This document shows positions 27,910 through 38,150 of a stretch of 64,000 bases of DNA, in pieces. Every line of letters begins with the position of its first letter. The first letter of the stretch is position 1. A model generated the notes under the pieces. That model searched no databases. It saw nothing but the letters and a program-made list of their open reading frames with translations, and was not told the DNA's origin. Source of the stretch: Phycisphaeraceae bacterium (GTDB taxonomy: Bacteria > Planctomycetota > Phycisphaerae > Phycisphaerales > UBA1924); NCBI GenBank assembly GCA_019636845.1, contig JAHBWV010000001.1, positions 3,162,001-3,226,000 on the forward strand. Direction: 5' to 3'. The position numbers were made by a program, and so were the translations under genes.

Positions 27910-29088
27910 TTACCGCGTGCCGACCTTCTTGCCCTTGCTCTTGTCAGCGGCGGTCTTGCCAGCCTTCGTGGGCGTGGGCTTTGCCTTGAACGTCGGGATC
28001 GTCAGGTTCTTGCCGTAGAGGTCGGCAAACTTGAAGCCCTTGCGGCCCTTGTATGCGCCGCGGTGATACGCGTCGGAGGCGAGGATGGGGAAGAGCGCCG
28101 ACAGTTCGCCGAAGACCATTTGCTCGTGGACGACATCGACCTTGCCCCACGAGCAGGCCTCGCGGAGGGTGGAGCCGGAGAGCGCGCCATCGCGGCTGTC
28201 GGCGACGGTCATCTGGATGGCGTACTTGTGCATGCCGATGTCGCCGCGGGCCTTGCCGCCCTTGCGCTCGTTGAGCAGTTCGGCGGCAACGACGATGTCC
28301 TGTGCGAAGTTCTTGGGGACGCCGCCGCCGAGCATGAGGAGGCCAGTATCCTTGCACGCGAGCTTGATGTCGGTGAGTTCGCGGAAGTCCTTGCCGGAGT
28401 CGAAGGCGACCTGGCCGCGGCCTTCTTCGATGGCTTCGGTCTGCTGGAGGACGATGCCGAAGCCGGCGGAGCAGTCGCTGAAGGCGGGGACGAAGATGGG
28501 GACGCGCTTCAGGTAGCAGGTCTTGACGATCGACTCGTTCCTGGCGAGCTTGGGGTTGTTCGCGAGGTACGCGCCCATGCCCTCGATGAACTCGCGGCTG
28601 GAGTACGCGCCGGGCTCGAAGCAGTCGAAGATCTTCTTGGTGGTGTCGTCGCAGGCGCGGAGGTCGTCCTCGTCGATGTAGGTGTCGTAGATGCGATCGA
28701 TCATGAGGTTGCGGAGCGTCATGTCGTCAACGGGCGGGGCTTCGGGGGAGCCGGGGGCGATGTAGTGCTTGAAGCCGAGGCCCTCGAAGAAGTCCTGGTC
28801 GACGATGTTCGCGCCGGTGGAGACGATGGCGTCGATCATGTTGTTCTCGATCAGCGTGATGAGGGCCTTCTTGAGCCCTGCGCTGATGAGGGAGCCGGCG
28901 AGCGTCAGGATGACGGCGCACTCCTTGTCCTTGAGCATCATGGAGTAGATGTCCGCCGCGTTCGCGAGCGTGCGGCTGGAGTAGGCCATCTTGCGGTAGC
29001 CGTTGATGACGGGGCGGGCGTCGAAGCCCGTGATATCGATGTGCTGGATGGGCTTGGAGAGGAGGTCTTTCTTGGTCCACTGTGTCAT
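27910..29088 (-). CDS. Deoxyhypusine-synthase-like protein
   Basis: 392 residues from ATG 29088. The fold and motifs are those of deoxyhypusine synthase (NAD-dependent transfer of the spermidine aminobutyl group): LTLAGSLISAGLKKALITLI, IVSTGANIVDQDFFEGLG, VPIFVPAFSDCSAGFGIV, LMLGGGVPKNFAQDIV and SGSTLREACSWGKVDV, where Lys316 corresponds to the catalytic lysine that carries the intermediate. Bacteria lack eIF5A, so the bacterial homologues must use another acceptor, probably an amine such as putrescine or agmatine (inference). The basic C-terminal tail (KTAADKSKGKKVG) is an unusual addition. The arginine decarboxylase gene lies 1.3 kb upstream on the same strand. The longer frame to 30189 is not real coding. 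Confidence 0.88.
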   Translation of the reverse strand: MTQWTKKDLLSKPIQHIDITGFDARPVINGYRKMAYSSRTLANAADIYSMMLKDKECAVILTLAGSLISAGLKKALITLIENNMIDAIVSTGANIVDQDFFEGLGFKHYIAPGSPEAPPVDDMTLRNLMIDRIYDTYIDEDDLRACDDTTKKIFDCFEPGAYSSREFIEGMGAYLANNPKLARNESIVKTCYLKRVPIFVPAFSDCSAGFGIVLQQTEAIEEGRGQVAFDSGKDFRELTDIKLACKDTGLLMLGGGVPKNFAQDIVVAAELLNERKGGKARGDIGMHKYAIQMTVADSRDGALSGSTLREACSWGKVDVVHEQMVFGELSALFPILASDAYHRGAYKGRKGFKFADLYGKNLTIPTFKAKPTPTKAGKTAADKSKGKKVGTR

Positions 29089-29311
29089 GGGATGCTCCAG
29101 AGGGCGGGCCACGGGATCGCGCGCTTCACGCCCGTTGAAAGGTGCGCGGGCGACGCGGGTTGATGGTCCGGCCTGTTCATCCGGCGGGCCCCCCTGCCGG
29201 TTCTTGGGTTTTCGTGGGACGCCCGGGGGTGGCGGACGTCGATGGAGCATTATTGCAGGGTCGGAGCGGCGAGTGGTTGCTGACGCAGGAGAATCTCGCG
29301 ACACTGGGGCG

Positions 29312-30037
29312 ATGGCGAAGAAAGCAGCGAAGAAGACGAAGGCGAAGAAGCGGGCCATCAAGAAAGCGACAAGGAAGCCCGCTGGCCGCAAGACGGTGGG
29401 GAAGAAGCCGGTCCGCAAGCCCGCGATGAAGGCGGCGCCGAAGAAACCCGTGAACCCCGGCGGCGTTTCGGAGGAGGCGGTTCGCAGAAAGACAGGGCAT
29501 GGGTGGGAGCACTGGTTGGCGGTGCTGGACGCGTTTGATGTGAAGAAGAACGGGCACCGTGCGGCGGCGGAGCACCTGCACGCGGAGCATGGTGTGGACG
29601 AGTGGTGGGCACAGATGGTGACGGTGGGATATGAGCAGAAACGGGGGCTGCGTGAACTCAGGCAAAAGGCCGACGGATTCTCCGCGTCGGCTTCGCGAAC
29701 GATCGGTGCGCCGATGTCGCGGGTGCTTGATGCGTTTGAGGACAAGGGAACGGCGGAGCGATGGCTGCCGCGGGGCGTGGTGGCGCACAGGGTGACACGG
29801 CCGCCGATGAAGGATGGGCGTCCGACCAAACCGGGGAGTGCGCGGCTGACGTGGACGGATGGGACCAAGACGCTCTCGGCGTGGATCTCAGAGAAGAGCG
29901 GGAAGGATGGCTCGGTCAAGACGGCGGTACAGGTGCAGCACGAGAGACTGCCGGATGCGGAGACGTGCGAGCGGATGAGGGCGCTCTGGTCTGAGCGGAT
30001 GGATGTCTTGCGGGCGATGCTGGCTGGAGAGGCCTGA
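29312..30037 (+). CDS. DUF4287-like plus SRPBCC/AHSA1-like protein with lysine-rich tail
   Basis: 241 residues. Residues 1-48 are a Lys/Ala/Arg/Pro-rich, histone-H1-like tail (KKAAKKTKAKKRAIKKATRK). Residues about 55-110 (TGHGWEHWLAVLDAF ... HGVDEWWAQMVTVGYEQKRG) match the small DUF4287-type domain. Residues about 120-235 resemble an SRPBCC/activator-of-Hsp90-homologue domain (SASRTIGAPMSRVLDAFEDK; WTDGTKTLSAWISEKSG; VQVQHERLPDAETCERM). The two domains often occur together in bacterial proteins of unknown role. The tail suggests nucleic-acid association. It lies divergent to the deoxyhypusine-synthase-like gene, with 223 bases between starts. The start is placed at the ATG that opens the Lys tail. 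Confidence 0.75.
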   Translation: MAKKAAKKTKAKKRAIKKATRKPAGRKTVGKKPVRKPAMKAAPKKPVNPGGVSEEAVRRKTGHGWEHWLAVLDAFDVKKNGHRAAAEHLHAEHGVDEWWAQMVTVGYEQKRGLRELRQKADGFSASASRTIGAPMSRVLDAFEDKGTAERWLPRGVVAHRVTRPPMKDGRPTKPGSARLTWTDGTKTLSAWISEKSGKDGSVKTAVQVQHERLPDAETCERMRALWSERMDVLRAMLAGEA

Positions 30038-30121
30038 TCCGCGAGCCCTCCCGCAGAGGAGTCGAGAATCCGGAGACGGCGCGGGTTGTCTGGCGCGGCA
30101 GACTCTCTATGCTGGATCGCC

Positions 30122-30379
30122 ATGACGAACACACCGGACACACCACAGATCCCCGAGGAGACGCTGAAGCGGGCTATGCACGCGTTCAAGAAGCGGCTGA
30201 AGCTGACGAAGCTGGATCAAGAGTCAAAGCTCGGCGCGCGGCGGCCCATGACGAGCGGGAAGAAGTCGGATGTGATGGGAATCATGCCGCCCAATGACTT
30301 TCCGCGCGAGGTGTGGGCGGAGCTGGCGCGGCAGAAGCAACTCAAGGACATGGGCGGCGGGTTTTATTCGTTGCCGTGA
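30122..30379 (+). CDS. Small conserved-looking hypothetical protein
   Basis: 85 residues. Helical, charged first half (PEETLKRAMHAFKKRLKLTK) followed by LGARRPMTSGKKSDVMGIMP and a C-terminal PREVWAELARQKQLKDMGGG ending FYSLP. The pattern looks like a genuine small globular or adaptor protein rather than a chance frame. A TTGTCT...TATGCT promoter-like pair (30086-30113, spacer 16) ends 8 bases before the ATG, suggesting a leaderless message. It converges on speA with a 47-base gap. No known family recognised by me. Confidence 0.62.
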   Translation: MTNTPDTPQIPEETLKRAMHAFKKRLKLTKLDQESKLGARRPMTSGKKSDVMGIMPPNDFPREVWAELARQKQLKDMGGGFYSLP

Positions 30380-30426
30380 TGAATCACGCACTGGTTGGCA
30401 AGCAACCAGTGGCACGGGGAATGGCA

Positions 30427-32397
<1,971 letters not shown>

Positions 32398-32807
32398 CGA
32401 CGGGGCTCCCTGGCGCGCGGGTGAGCGCGGCAAGAACGTGCGAGGGCCGCGGCGTTGGGTTTCGTCGATCGGTTTGTCGCGTTGTGGGCCGAACTCGTGC
32501 CTCGCGCCTGTGCCGAGCGGCCGGTGGTCTGGTCCCTTGCGCGAGTCGATCGAGAGATCGCAGCCGCGAACGGATCAGGCCCGCGCCGTTGGGCGACACG
32601 GGTCTAGGGGAAAGCATACTCGGATTGCGAGTCGCGACAAGCCCTTGCGCGATCTTTACGGAGAATCACGGGGGGCGGCGGGAGGTGAAGAAGATTCAAT
32701 GCGGAAGGGAAGCAAAGAGGAAGGTGTTCAACGCGGAGGGCCGCGGAGGAGGGCAAAGCGTTTCACCACGGAGGGCCACGGGAGAGGCACGGAGAGAGAG
32801 GCGCGCG
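32398..32807. other. Intergenic region with purine-rich, GGAGGG-bearing stretch
   Basis: 410 bases between speA and the zinc-ribbon gene. The part nearest speA (32398-32640) shows no convincing gene. From about 32690 to 32807 it becomes purine-rich, with phrases such as CAACGCGGAGGGCCGCGGAGG and CACCACGGAGGGCCACGGGAG repeating a CGGAGGGC(C) core. Such degenerate CACGGAGG strings are common between genes in planctomycetes. No ORF here looks coding. Confidence 0.45.
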
Positions 32808-33860
32808 TCAGGACGGCTTGCGAACGGTGTCGGGGATTGGTGTGCCGCATTCAGGGCAGAGGTGGTCGGGCAAGAGGGCGATTGGGTATGCACATTGAGT
32901 ACAAAGCCCGCGATGCTTCCGCCTACGTCTGCGTAGCTCCCGCGAGACCGGAATCGGGCCACCGAGAACCAGCGCGATCAGGAGCGTGTTGGCGAAGAAT
33001 GGAATCGGCAGGACACGACACGTCAGCAGATTGTGCCACCCGTACATCGACGCCATACTCGGAGAGAGCGGCCACCAGATGTCGGGATTGTCGCCGTTGG
33101 CAAGGCATCGGAATGGAAAGCCGGTGCGTGACCACGAGTAGCTTCGCCCGTTGGGGGAGTATGTGAGACCGACTTCTTCATAGGGGATGTAGGAGTACCA
33201 CGCTTCGTTCAGCCAGAAGGAACTCTGGTGATACCCGTTGAATGCGGTGCCGGGCGGCTGAGGATGGAGCGGCACACCCGTGGCGCGGTGCAGCGAGGCC
33301 GCGGAGGCGTGAACCTGAGTGCGAGCTCTGATCCAAGGAGCGGTCGTCACCCAGGCCGCCAGAGCGATTGAGCAGGTCATCCAGCCGGAAACGCCGAGCA
33401 CGAGCAGGCACAAACAGGGCTTTCGTCGGCGTCTGAGAGCGGCGAGTATCGCCGCGGCAGGGGCGCCAAGCAGCATCGCGTTCACGCAGAGAGCACCGGC
33501 GCGGGCGCGAACCCGAGTGCCTGCGTCGGCGGTTCCAAGCGTGTGCCAGGAGGGGGCATAGCGCACCAGATGATCGAATCGATGGGTGTCTCTGATCTCC
33601 AGCCATAGGAATGGAAAGCCGCATATCAGAGACTGGCGACTTGGGGCCTCGTGACGCACGACAAGCCCGATTCTCGACGCGAGCGGGCCGGGTCCCGTGC
33701 TGATCGCCGGGTCGTAGAAGTACATCCACGGTTCGTTCGGGTGGCCCTCGTCTTGGATCGCAATCACACACGCGACGCAAGCGAGCAAGACGCCCAGTGC
33801 TGCGGTGAGCGCGGCCCATGCCAGAGTCGATCGCAACGCCTTCTGAAGGTGGAATGACAT
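32808..33860 (-). CDS. Multi-pass membrane protein with C-terminal zinc ribbon
   Basis: 350 residues from ATG 33860. Four likely transmembrane segments are visible: about 12-34 (LAWAALTAALGVLLACVACV), 122-142, 147-168 (CLCLLVLGVSGWMTCSIALA) and 295-315 (PFFANTLLIALVLGG). The C-terminus has two CxxC pairs (CTQCAYPIALLPDHLCPECG), the short rubredoxin-like zinc ribbon that ends many planctomycete membrane proteins of unknown role. The region between the third and fourth segments is Tyr/Trp/Ser-rich and probably external. No function can be assigned. It diverges from pdxA with 142 bases between starts. Confidence 0.72.
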   Translation of the reverse strand: MSFHLQKALRSTLAWAALTAALGVLLACVACVIAIQDEGHPNEPWMYFYDPAISTGPGPLASRIGLVVRHEAPSRQSLICGFPFLWLEIRDTHRFDHLVRYAPSWHTLGTADAGTRVRARAGALCVNAMLLGAPAAAILAALRRRRKPCLCLLVLGVSGWMTCSIALAAWVTTAPWIRARTQVHASAASLHRATGVPLHPQPPGTAFNGYHQSSFWLNEAWYSYIPYEEVGLTYSPNGRSYSWSRTGFPFRCLANGDNPDIWWPLSPSMASMYGWHNLLTCRVLPIPFFANTLLIALVLGGPIPVSRELRRRRRKHRGLCTQCAYPIALLPDHLCPECGTPIPDTVRKPS

Positions 33861-34002
33861 TCTGATCTCGCAGCAGCGATTGTCGAGACATGCGCTTGTT
33901 GATCCGCGTTGTGAGTCTACCAGAAAGCCATGCGCGGCCGGTGGCGGTGGACACACACGTTCCCGCAGCGAACGTCCGCAGTCGCACCCCATACCATCAC
34001 CT

Positions 34003-35082
34003 ATGCCCGCTCCATCTGCACCAACTCCGCGCCCTGTTCTTGCGATCAGCATGGGCGATCCGGGGGGGATCGGCGCGGAGGTTGTGGTGAAGGCGTTGGC
34101 AGATCCTGTGCGGCACGGGAGTGCGCGGCATCGGGTGTACGGGTCGTCGGCCGCGATGCTGGAGGCGGCGCGGGGAGCGGGGATCGAGCCATATTGGGTG
34201 CGCGTGCCACGGAAGCGGGCGCATGCGCTGCCCCACGTACTCGGAGTGGGCGGGCCGGATGTCATCCTCGTTGATTCGGACGGGATGGATGATGCGGGCC
34301 TTGATGCAGAGTTGCCTGTGCACGAGCGGCGATCAACGGCGGCGGGCGGGGCGCTGTCGTTTCAGTATGTCGAGGATGCGATCGCGGATGCGAAGCGGGC
34401 TGCTGAGGACCCGTTGCGCGCCGACGCGATCGTGACCGCGCCGATCAGCAAGGAGGCGTGGGCACTGGCGGGGCATGGCGACTTTCCCGGGCACACGGAG
34501 TTGCTCGCGGCACGATTCAACGCCCCGCGTGCGGCGATGATGTTTGAGGCGGATCCGCTGCGGGTGATTCTTGTGACGACACACATTCCGCTGTCGGAGG
34601 TGGCGCGAGCGGTGACGGCGGAGCGCGTGCTGGATGTGATCGAGATGGGGCACGGGGCGTGTGTGGGGTTGGGGGTGGAGAAGCCGCGGATCGCGGTGTG
34701 CGGGTTGAACCCGCACGCCGGGGAGCAGGGGCTGCTCGGGGATGATGAGCAGAGGGTGATCGTGCCGGCGATGGAGCGGGCGCGGGCGAAGGGGATGGAT
34801 GTGGCGGGGCCGTTTCCGGGGGACACGGTCTTCAATGCGGCGGTGAGAAAGCGGTATGACCTGGTGGTGGCGATGTACCACGACCAGGGGCTGATCCCGG
34901 TGAAGCTGCTCGCGTTTGATCGCGCGGTGAACGTGACGCTGGGGTTGCCTACCGTCCGCACCAGCCCAGATCATGGAACGGCATTTGATATTGCGGGGCG
35001 GAACGTGGCGGATCCGGGGAGCATGGGCGCGGCGATTGATCTGGCGATTCGTTTGGCAGGTCGGGTGTCGGGCTCGGATTGA
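34003..35082 (+). CDS. pdxA: 4-hydroxythreonine-4-phosphate dehydrogenase
   Basis: 359 residues from ATG 34003. PdxA oxidises 4-phosphohydroxy-L-threonine in the DXP-dependent vitamin B6 route. Motifs: LAISMGDPGGIGAEVV, TAPISKEAW, FPGHTELLA, VTTHIPLSEV, CGLNPHAGEQGLLG, VAMYHDQGLIPVK and TSPDHGTAFDIAG, which contain the conserved metal-binding histidines. The frame upstream to 33880 is open but unlike PdxA. No ribosome site is seen; TACCAT ends 5 bases before the ATG, so the message may be leaderless. A MATE transporter gene begins 51 bases downstream. Confidence 0.95.
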   Translation: MPAPSAPTPRPVLAISMGDPGGIGAEVVVKALADPVRHGSARHRVYGSSAAMLEAARGAGIEPYWVRVPRKRAHALPHVLGVGGPDVILVDSDGMDDAGLDAELPVHERRSTAAGGALSFQYVEDAIADAKRAAEDPLRADAIVTAPISKEAWALAGHGDFPGHTELLAARFNAPRAAMMFEADPLRVILVTTHIPLSEVARAVTAERVLDVIEMGHGACVGLGVEKPRIAVCGLNPHAGEQGLLGDDEQRVIVPAMERARAKGMDVAGPFPGDTVFNAAVRKRYDLVVAMYHDQGLIPVKLLAFDRAVNVTLGLPTVRTSPDHGTAFDIAGRNVADPGSMGAAIDLAIRLAGRVSGSD

Positions 35083-35133
35083 GTGGGAAGAGACGCCGGG
35101 GCGAGTGCGGGGAACGCGAACCAAGAGGGTGTG

Positions 35134-36675
35134 ATGGAAGGTGTGCCGACGAGTCTGGGCGGCGGGCGTGAGCGTTCGCCCCTGATGGAGATGCTGGCGA
35201 TCGCCGCGCCGGTGGTGGCGACCATGACCTCGTACACGCTGATGCAGTTCGTGGATGGGCTGATGGTGTCGCGGATCGGGCCGGACCCGATCTACGTGGC
35301 GGCACAGGGGAACGGGGGCGTCGCGGCGTTCATTCCGATCTCGCTGGTCATGGGCCTGATCACGGTCGTGAACACTTACGTATCGCAGAATCTCGGGGCG
35401 GGGCGTCCCGAGCGCGGCGCGGCGTACGCGTGGGCGGGGCTCTGGATGTGTCTGCTGGCTTGGGTCGCGCTGATGCTGCCGTTCGCGGCGGTGATCCCCT
35501 TCGCGCTCGAGCGGTTGTCGAACCACTCCGACGAGTTGCTGCGAATGGAGTCGGCGTACGCGCGGATCCTGCTTTCCGGTGCGATTTTCACGATCAGTGC
35601 CCGGTGCGTGGCACAGTACTTCTATGGGATGCACAAGCCGATGATCGTGCTGGTGGCGGTCCTGGCGGGGAACGCGGTCAATCTGGTTGCGAACAGCGTG
35701 CTGATCTTCGGCCCGGAGCAGTCGATCACGGGGGGCGTGTTTGGCGCGTGGTTCGGCATGACGGCCGGGTTCGCGGACGCGATGGGAATCCCGCGGTTGG
35801 GCGTGAACGGCGCGGCGATCTCGACGGTGCTGGGCACGATCGTCGAACTGGCGATCCCGATGGCGATCTTCCTCGGCAGTCGGATGAACGCGCTCTACGG
35901 CACGAGGCGGGCGTGCCGCCTCTCGATCGCCCACGTGCGCGACATCGCTCGCATCGGCTGGCCAGGCGCGCTGATGTTCGGGAACGAGATGATCTGCTGG
36001 TCGTACCTGATGGCGGTCCTGATCGGTCACTTCGGAGAGGTGCACAACACAGCGGGGTGGATCGCGCTTCGGTACATGCACCTGGCGTTCATGCCGGCGA
36101 TCGGGATCTCGATTGCCGTGACCGCCCAGGTCGGCAAATGCATGGGAATGCAGCGCCCGGACCTTGCCGTGAAACGCACGATGCTCGGGCTGGGGATGAC
36201 GCTGGGGTATATGGGGGTGTGCGCGCTTGGCTTCGTGCTCTTCCGGTATCAGGCGATCGAGCTCTTTGTCGAGCCAACCATGGACGCCTCCCAACGCGAG
36301 GAACTGGTCGCCATTGGCTCACGCGTGATGATCGCCGCGGCGATTTTCCAGTTGTTCGATGCACTCGGCATCACCATGATCGGTGCGCTGCGGGGCGCGG
36401 GAGACACCATCTGGCCGGGGGTGGCGACCATCATTCTCGCCTGGGTCTGCATCGTCGGAGGGGGACATCTGGCGATCGAGGTCTTCCCGTCGCTCGGCTC
36501 ACTCGGGCCGTGGATCGGGGCCTCTTCGTACATCATCCTGCTGGGCGTGGCGGTCTGTTTCAGATTCGTGCAGGGCAAGTGGAAGCGGATCGACCTCCTC
36601 CGGCGAGCGAACGGCCCAGAGACTCCGGCTGATCCGGCAAGAACCGACGTGGTGTCGGTCCCGGCCGATCAATGA
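35134..36675 (+). CDS. MATE-family multidrug/toxin exporter
   Basis: 513 residues with about 12 hydrophobic segments. MATE exporters move cationic organic compounds out with Na+ or H+ entry. Characteristic parts: LAIAAPVVATMTSYTLMQFV at the first helix with a D/Q region (DGLMVSRIG), VNTYVSQNLGAGRPERGAA, ARCVAQYFYGMHKP, GVNGAAISTVLGTIVELAI and a second half repeating GISIAVTAQVGKCMGMQRPD and GALRGAGDTIWPG. The start at ATG 35134 is preferred over the GTG at 35083 because the extra residues are not family-like. C-terminal Asp/Pro tail of about 25 residues. Directly follows pdxA. Confidence 0.9.
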   Translation: MEGVPTSLGGGRERSPLMEMLAIAAPVVATMTSYTLMQFVDGLMVSRIGPDPIYVAAQGNGGVAAFIPISLVMGLITVVNTYVSQNLGAGRPERGAAYAWAGLWMCLLAWVALMLPFAAVIPFALERLSNHSDELLRMESAYARILLSGAIFTISARCVAQYFYGMHKPMIVLVAVLAGNAVNLVANSVLIFGPEQSITGGVFGAWFGMTAGFADAMGIPRLGVNGAAISTVLGTIVELAIPMAIFLGSRMNALYGTRRACRLSIAHVRDIARIGWPGALMFGNEMICWSYLMAVLIGHFGEVHNTAGWIALRYMHLAFMPAIGISIAVTAQVGKCMGMQRPDLAVKRTMLGLGMTLGYMGVCALGFVLFRYQAIELFVEPTMDASQREELVAIGSRVMIAAAIFQLFDALGITMIGALRGAGDTIWPGVATIILAWVCIVGGGHLAIEVFPSLGSLGPWIGASSYIILLGVAVCFRFVQGKWKRIDLLRRANGPETPADPARTDVVSVPADQ

Positions 36676-36828
36676 CGGTCTTTGTTTGGGCATGTCTGTT
36701 CTTTGGTGTGGCGTGAGGGGCGAGGCGGCACCTATAGTCTTGTTCGCGCCCGTGGGGTCGGGTCATCTTGCCAATGCTGGCGGATCGGCGACGACCGAGA
36801 CGGGTTGCGGTTTGGAGCCAGTGTCGAT

Positions 36829-37761
36829 ATGAGCAACAGCGCGATGGACATGGTCATCGGTGCGGGCAGTGCGAAGAACGCCGAGCAGGCGGTCAGGCAC
36901 ATCAGAGCCGCGGAGCAGCTCGCGCTGGCGGGCGACAAGGTCGGGGCGGTGGCGGAGTATCGCCGGGCCCTGGCGTCGGACGCGACGAACGTGGATGCGA
37001 TGTTCCAGCTCGCGTATCTGCTGGATCAGATGGGCGAGGAAGACGAGGCGATGTCTCTGTACGAGACGGTGTGCGACAAGCCGCCCGCCGCGATCAACGC
37101 GCTCATCAATCTCGCCGTGATGTATGAGGACATGGGCGACTATGTGCGGGCCGAGCGGTGCCTCCGTCAGGTGCTCGAGACGAACCCGAACCACCCCCGG
37201 GCGCGGCTGTACATGAAGGATGTCCAGGCGGCCCGCGAGATGGTGATCGAGGAAGAGGACACCCGCGACGTGATGAAGCGTCGCGCGCTCTATGACACGC
37301 CCGTGACGGACTTCGAACTCTCTGTCCGGGCGCGAACCTGCCTCAAGAAGATGAACATCCGCACGCTCGGAGATCTGCTCAGGATCACCGAGGCGGAGCT
37401 GCTGGCGTACAAGAACTTCGGCGAGTCTTCGCTCGTTGAGATCCGCAAGATGCTCCAGGCCAAGGGGCTTCGTCTGGGCCAGGGGCTTGAGGATGCACAC
37501 CGGGCGGCACGCCGCCAGATCATGGAGCAGCTCAAGGGCTCCGGGCGTGAGGCGGTCATGGCCAAGTCGGTCTCCGACCTCCAGCTCTCGGTCCGTGCCC
37601 GCAAGGCGTTGCAGTTGCTGAACATCCAGACGCTCGGCGACCTCGCCAGCCACACCGAGGCGGAACTGATGGGCGTCAAGAACTTCGGTGCGACCTCGCT
37701 CGTCGAGGTGAAGGAGCGTCTTGCCGAGCACGGCATGTCGCTTCGCGCGCTCGACTCCTGA
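36829..37761 (+). CDS. TPR protein with two RNA-polymerase alpha-C-terminal-like domains
   Basis: 310 residues. Residues about 18-135 form three or so tetratricopeptide repeats (AEQLALAGDKVGAVAEYRRA; ALINLAVMYEDMGDYVRAER). Residues 158-217 and 247-306 are two domains closely resembling the RNA polymerase alpha C-terminal domain (alpha-CTD): ELSVRARTCLKKMNIRTLGD with YKNFGESSLVEIRKML, and LSVRARKALQLLNIQTLGDL with KNFGATSLVEVKERL. The alpha-CTD position R265 is kept (Arg167, Arg256), but K298 is Ser200 and Thr289, and N268 is Thr170 and Lys259, so DNA contacts may be altered. A start at 36829 is taken because the upstream part is Cys/Arg-rich. No regulated target can be deduced. Confidence 0.85.
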   Translation: MSNSAMDMVIGAGSAKNAEQAVRHIRAAEQLALAGDKVGAVAEYRRALASDATNVDAMFQLAYLLDQMGEEDEAMSLYETVCDKPPAAINALINLAVMYEDMGDYVRAERCLRQVLETNPNHPRARLYMKDVQAAREMVIEEEDTRDVMKRRALYDTPVTDFELSVRARTCLKKMNIRTLGDLLRITEAELLAYKNFGESSLVEIRKMLQAKGLRLGQGLEDAHRAARRQIMEQLKGSGREAVMAKSVSDLQLSVRARKALQLLNIQTLGDLASHTEAELMGVKNFGATSLVEVKERLAEHGMSLRALDS

Positions 37762-38150
37762 ACCGGGCTTCTCGCCCGAAACAGCCCCCAAGAACGCCCT
37801 GGGATCTCGCCGGGGCGTTTCTCATTTGAGGGGAATGCCCACGGTGATGGCGGCCATTCCATCGTTGGGGGCGATCTGGTATGCTGACGCTGCAGGTGGT
37901 TTGGGTTGCGGCGGCGTGGGCCACCGCGACCCAGTGACCGGATTCGAAGCCCCGACGCGTCGGTTTCCGGGGGTTGCGTGCTGCCGCTCTCCCAGAAGTG
38001 GCGTGCCGGGACGCACGTGGACTGTGCCCGAACGCTCCGAGCGGGCGTCTCGGCGCTGGCGCGGCTGTGTGTTGTCGTGTGTTGCGGGTGAGTGTGTGTG
38101 TCGGCCGCGTGAGCGTGGAGCGTCGCCGGGGCCAGAGCCCGGAGGCCGTC
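37762..38150 (+). other. Intergenic region between the TPR/alpha-CTD gene and a two-TM gene
   Basis: 389 bases. It opens with two hairpins (37764-37778 and 37793-37819) just after the upstream stop. The rest is GC-rich; the open frames across it are Arg/Cys/Ala-rich and look spurious. GGAGGCCGTC ahead of ATG 38151 is the ribosome site of the next gene. No RNA gene recognised. Confidence 0.5.
37793..37819 (+). terminator. Hairpin terminator candidate after the TPR/alpha-CTD gene
   Basis: AACGCCC (37793-37799) pairs with GGGCGTT (37813-37819) and is followed by TCTCATTTG, 31 bases after the stop. A smaller hairpin (CGGGC...GCCCG, 37764-37778) precedes it. The T stretch is short, so the call is moderate. 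Confidence 0.5.

Noticed and set aside
34333..36294. 653-codon frame antisense to pdxA and the MATE gene
   Set aside because: It spans two well-supported genes on the plus strand; the His/Arg/Pro-rich translation matches no family.
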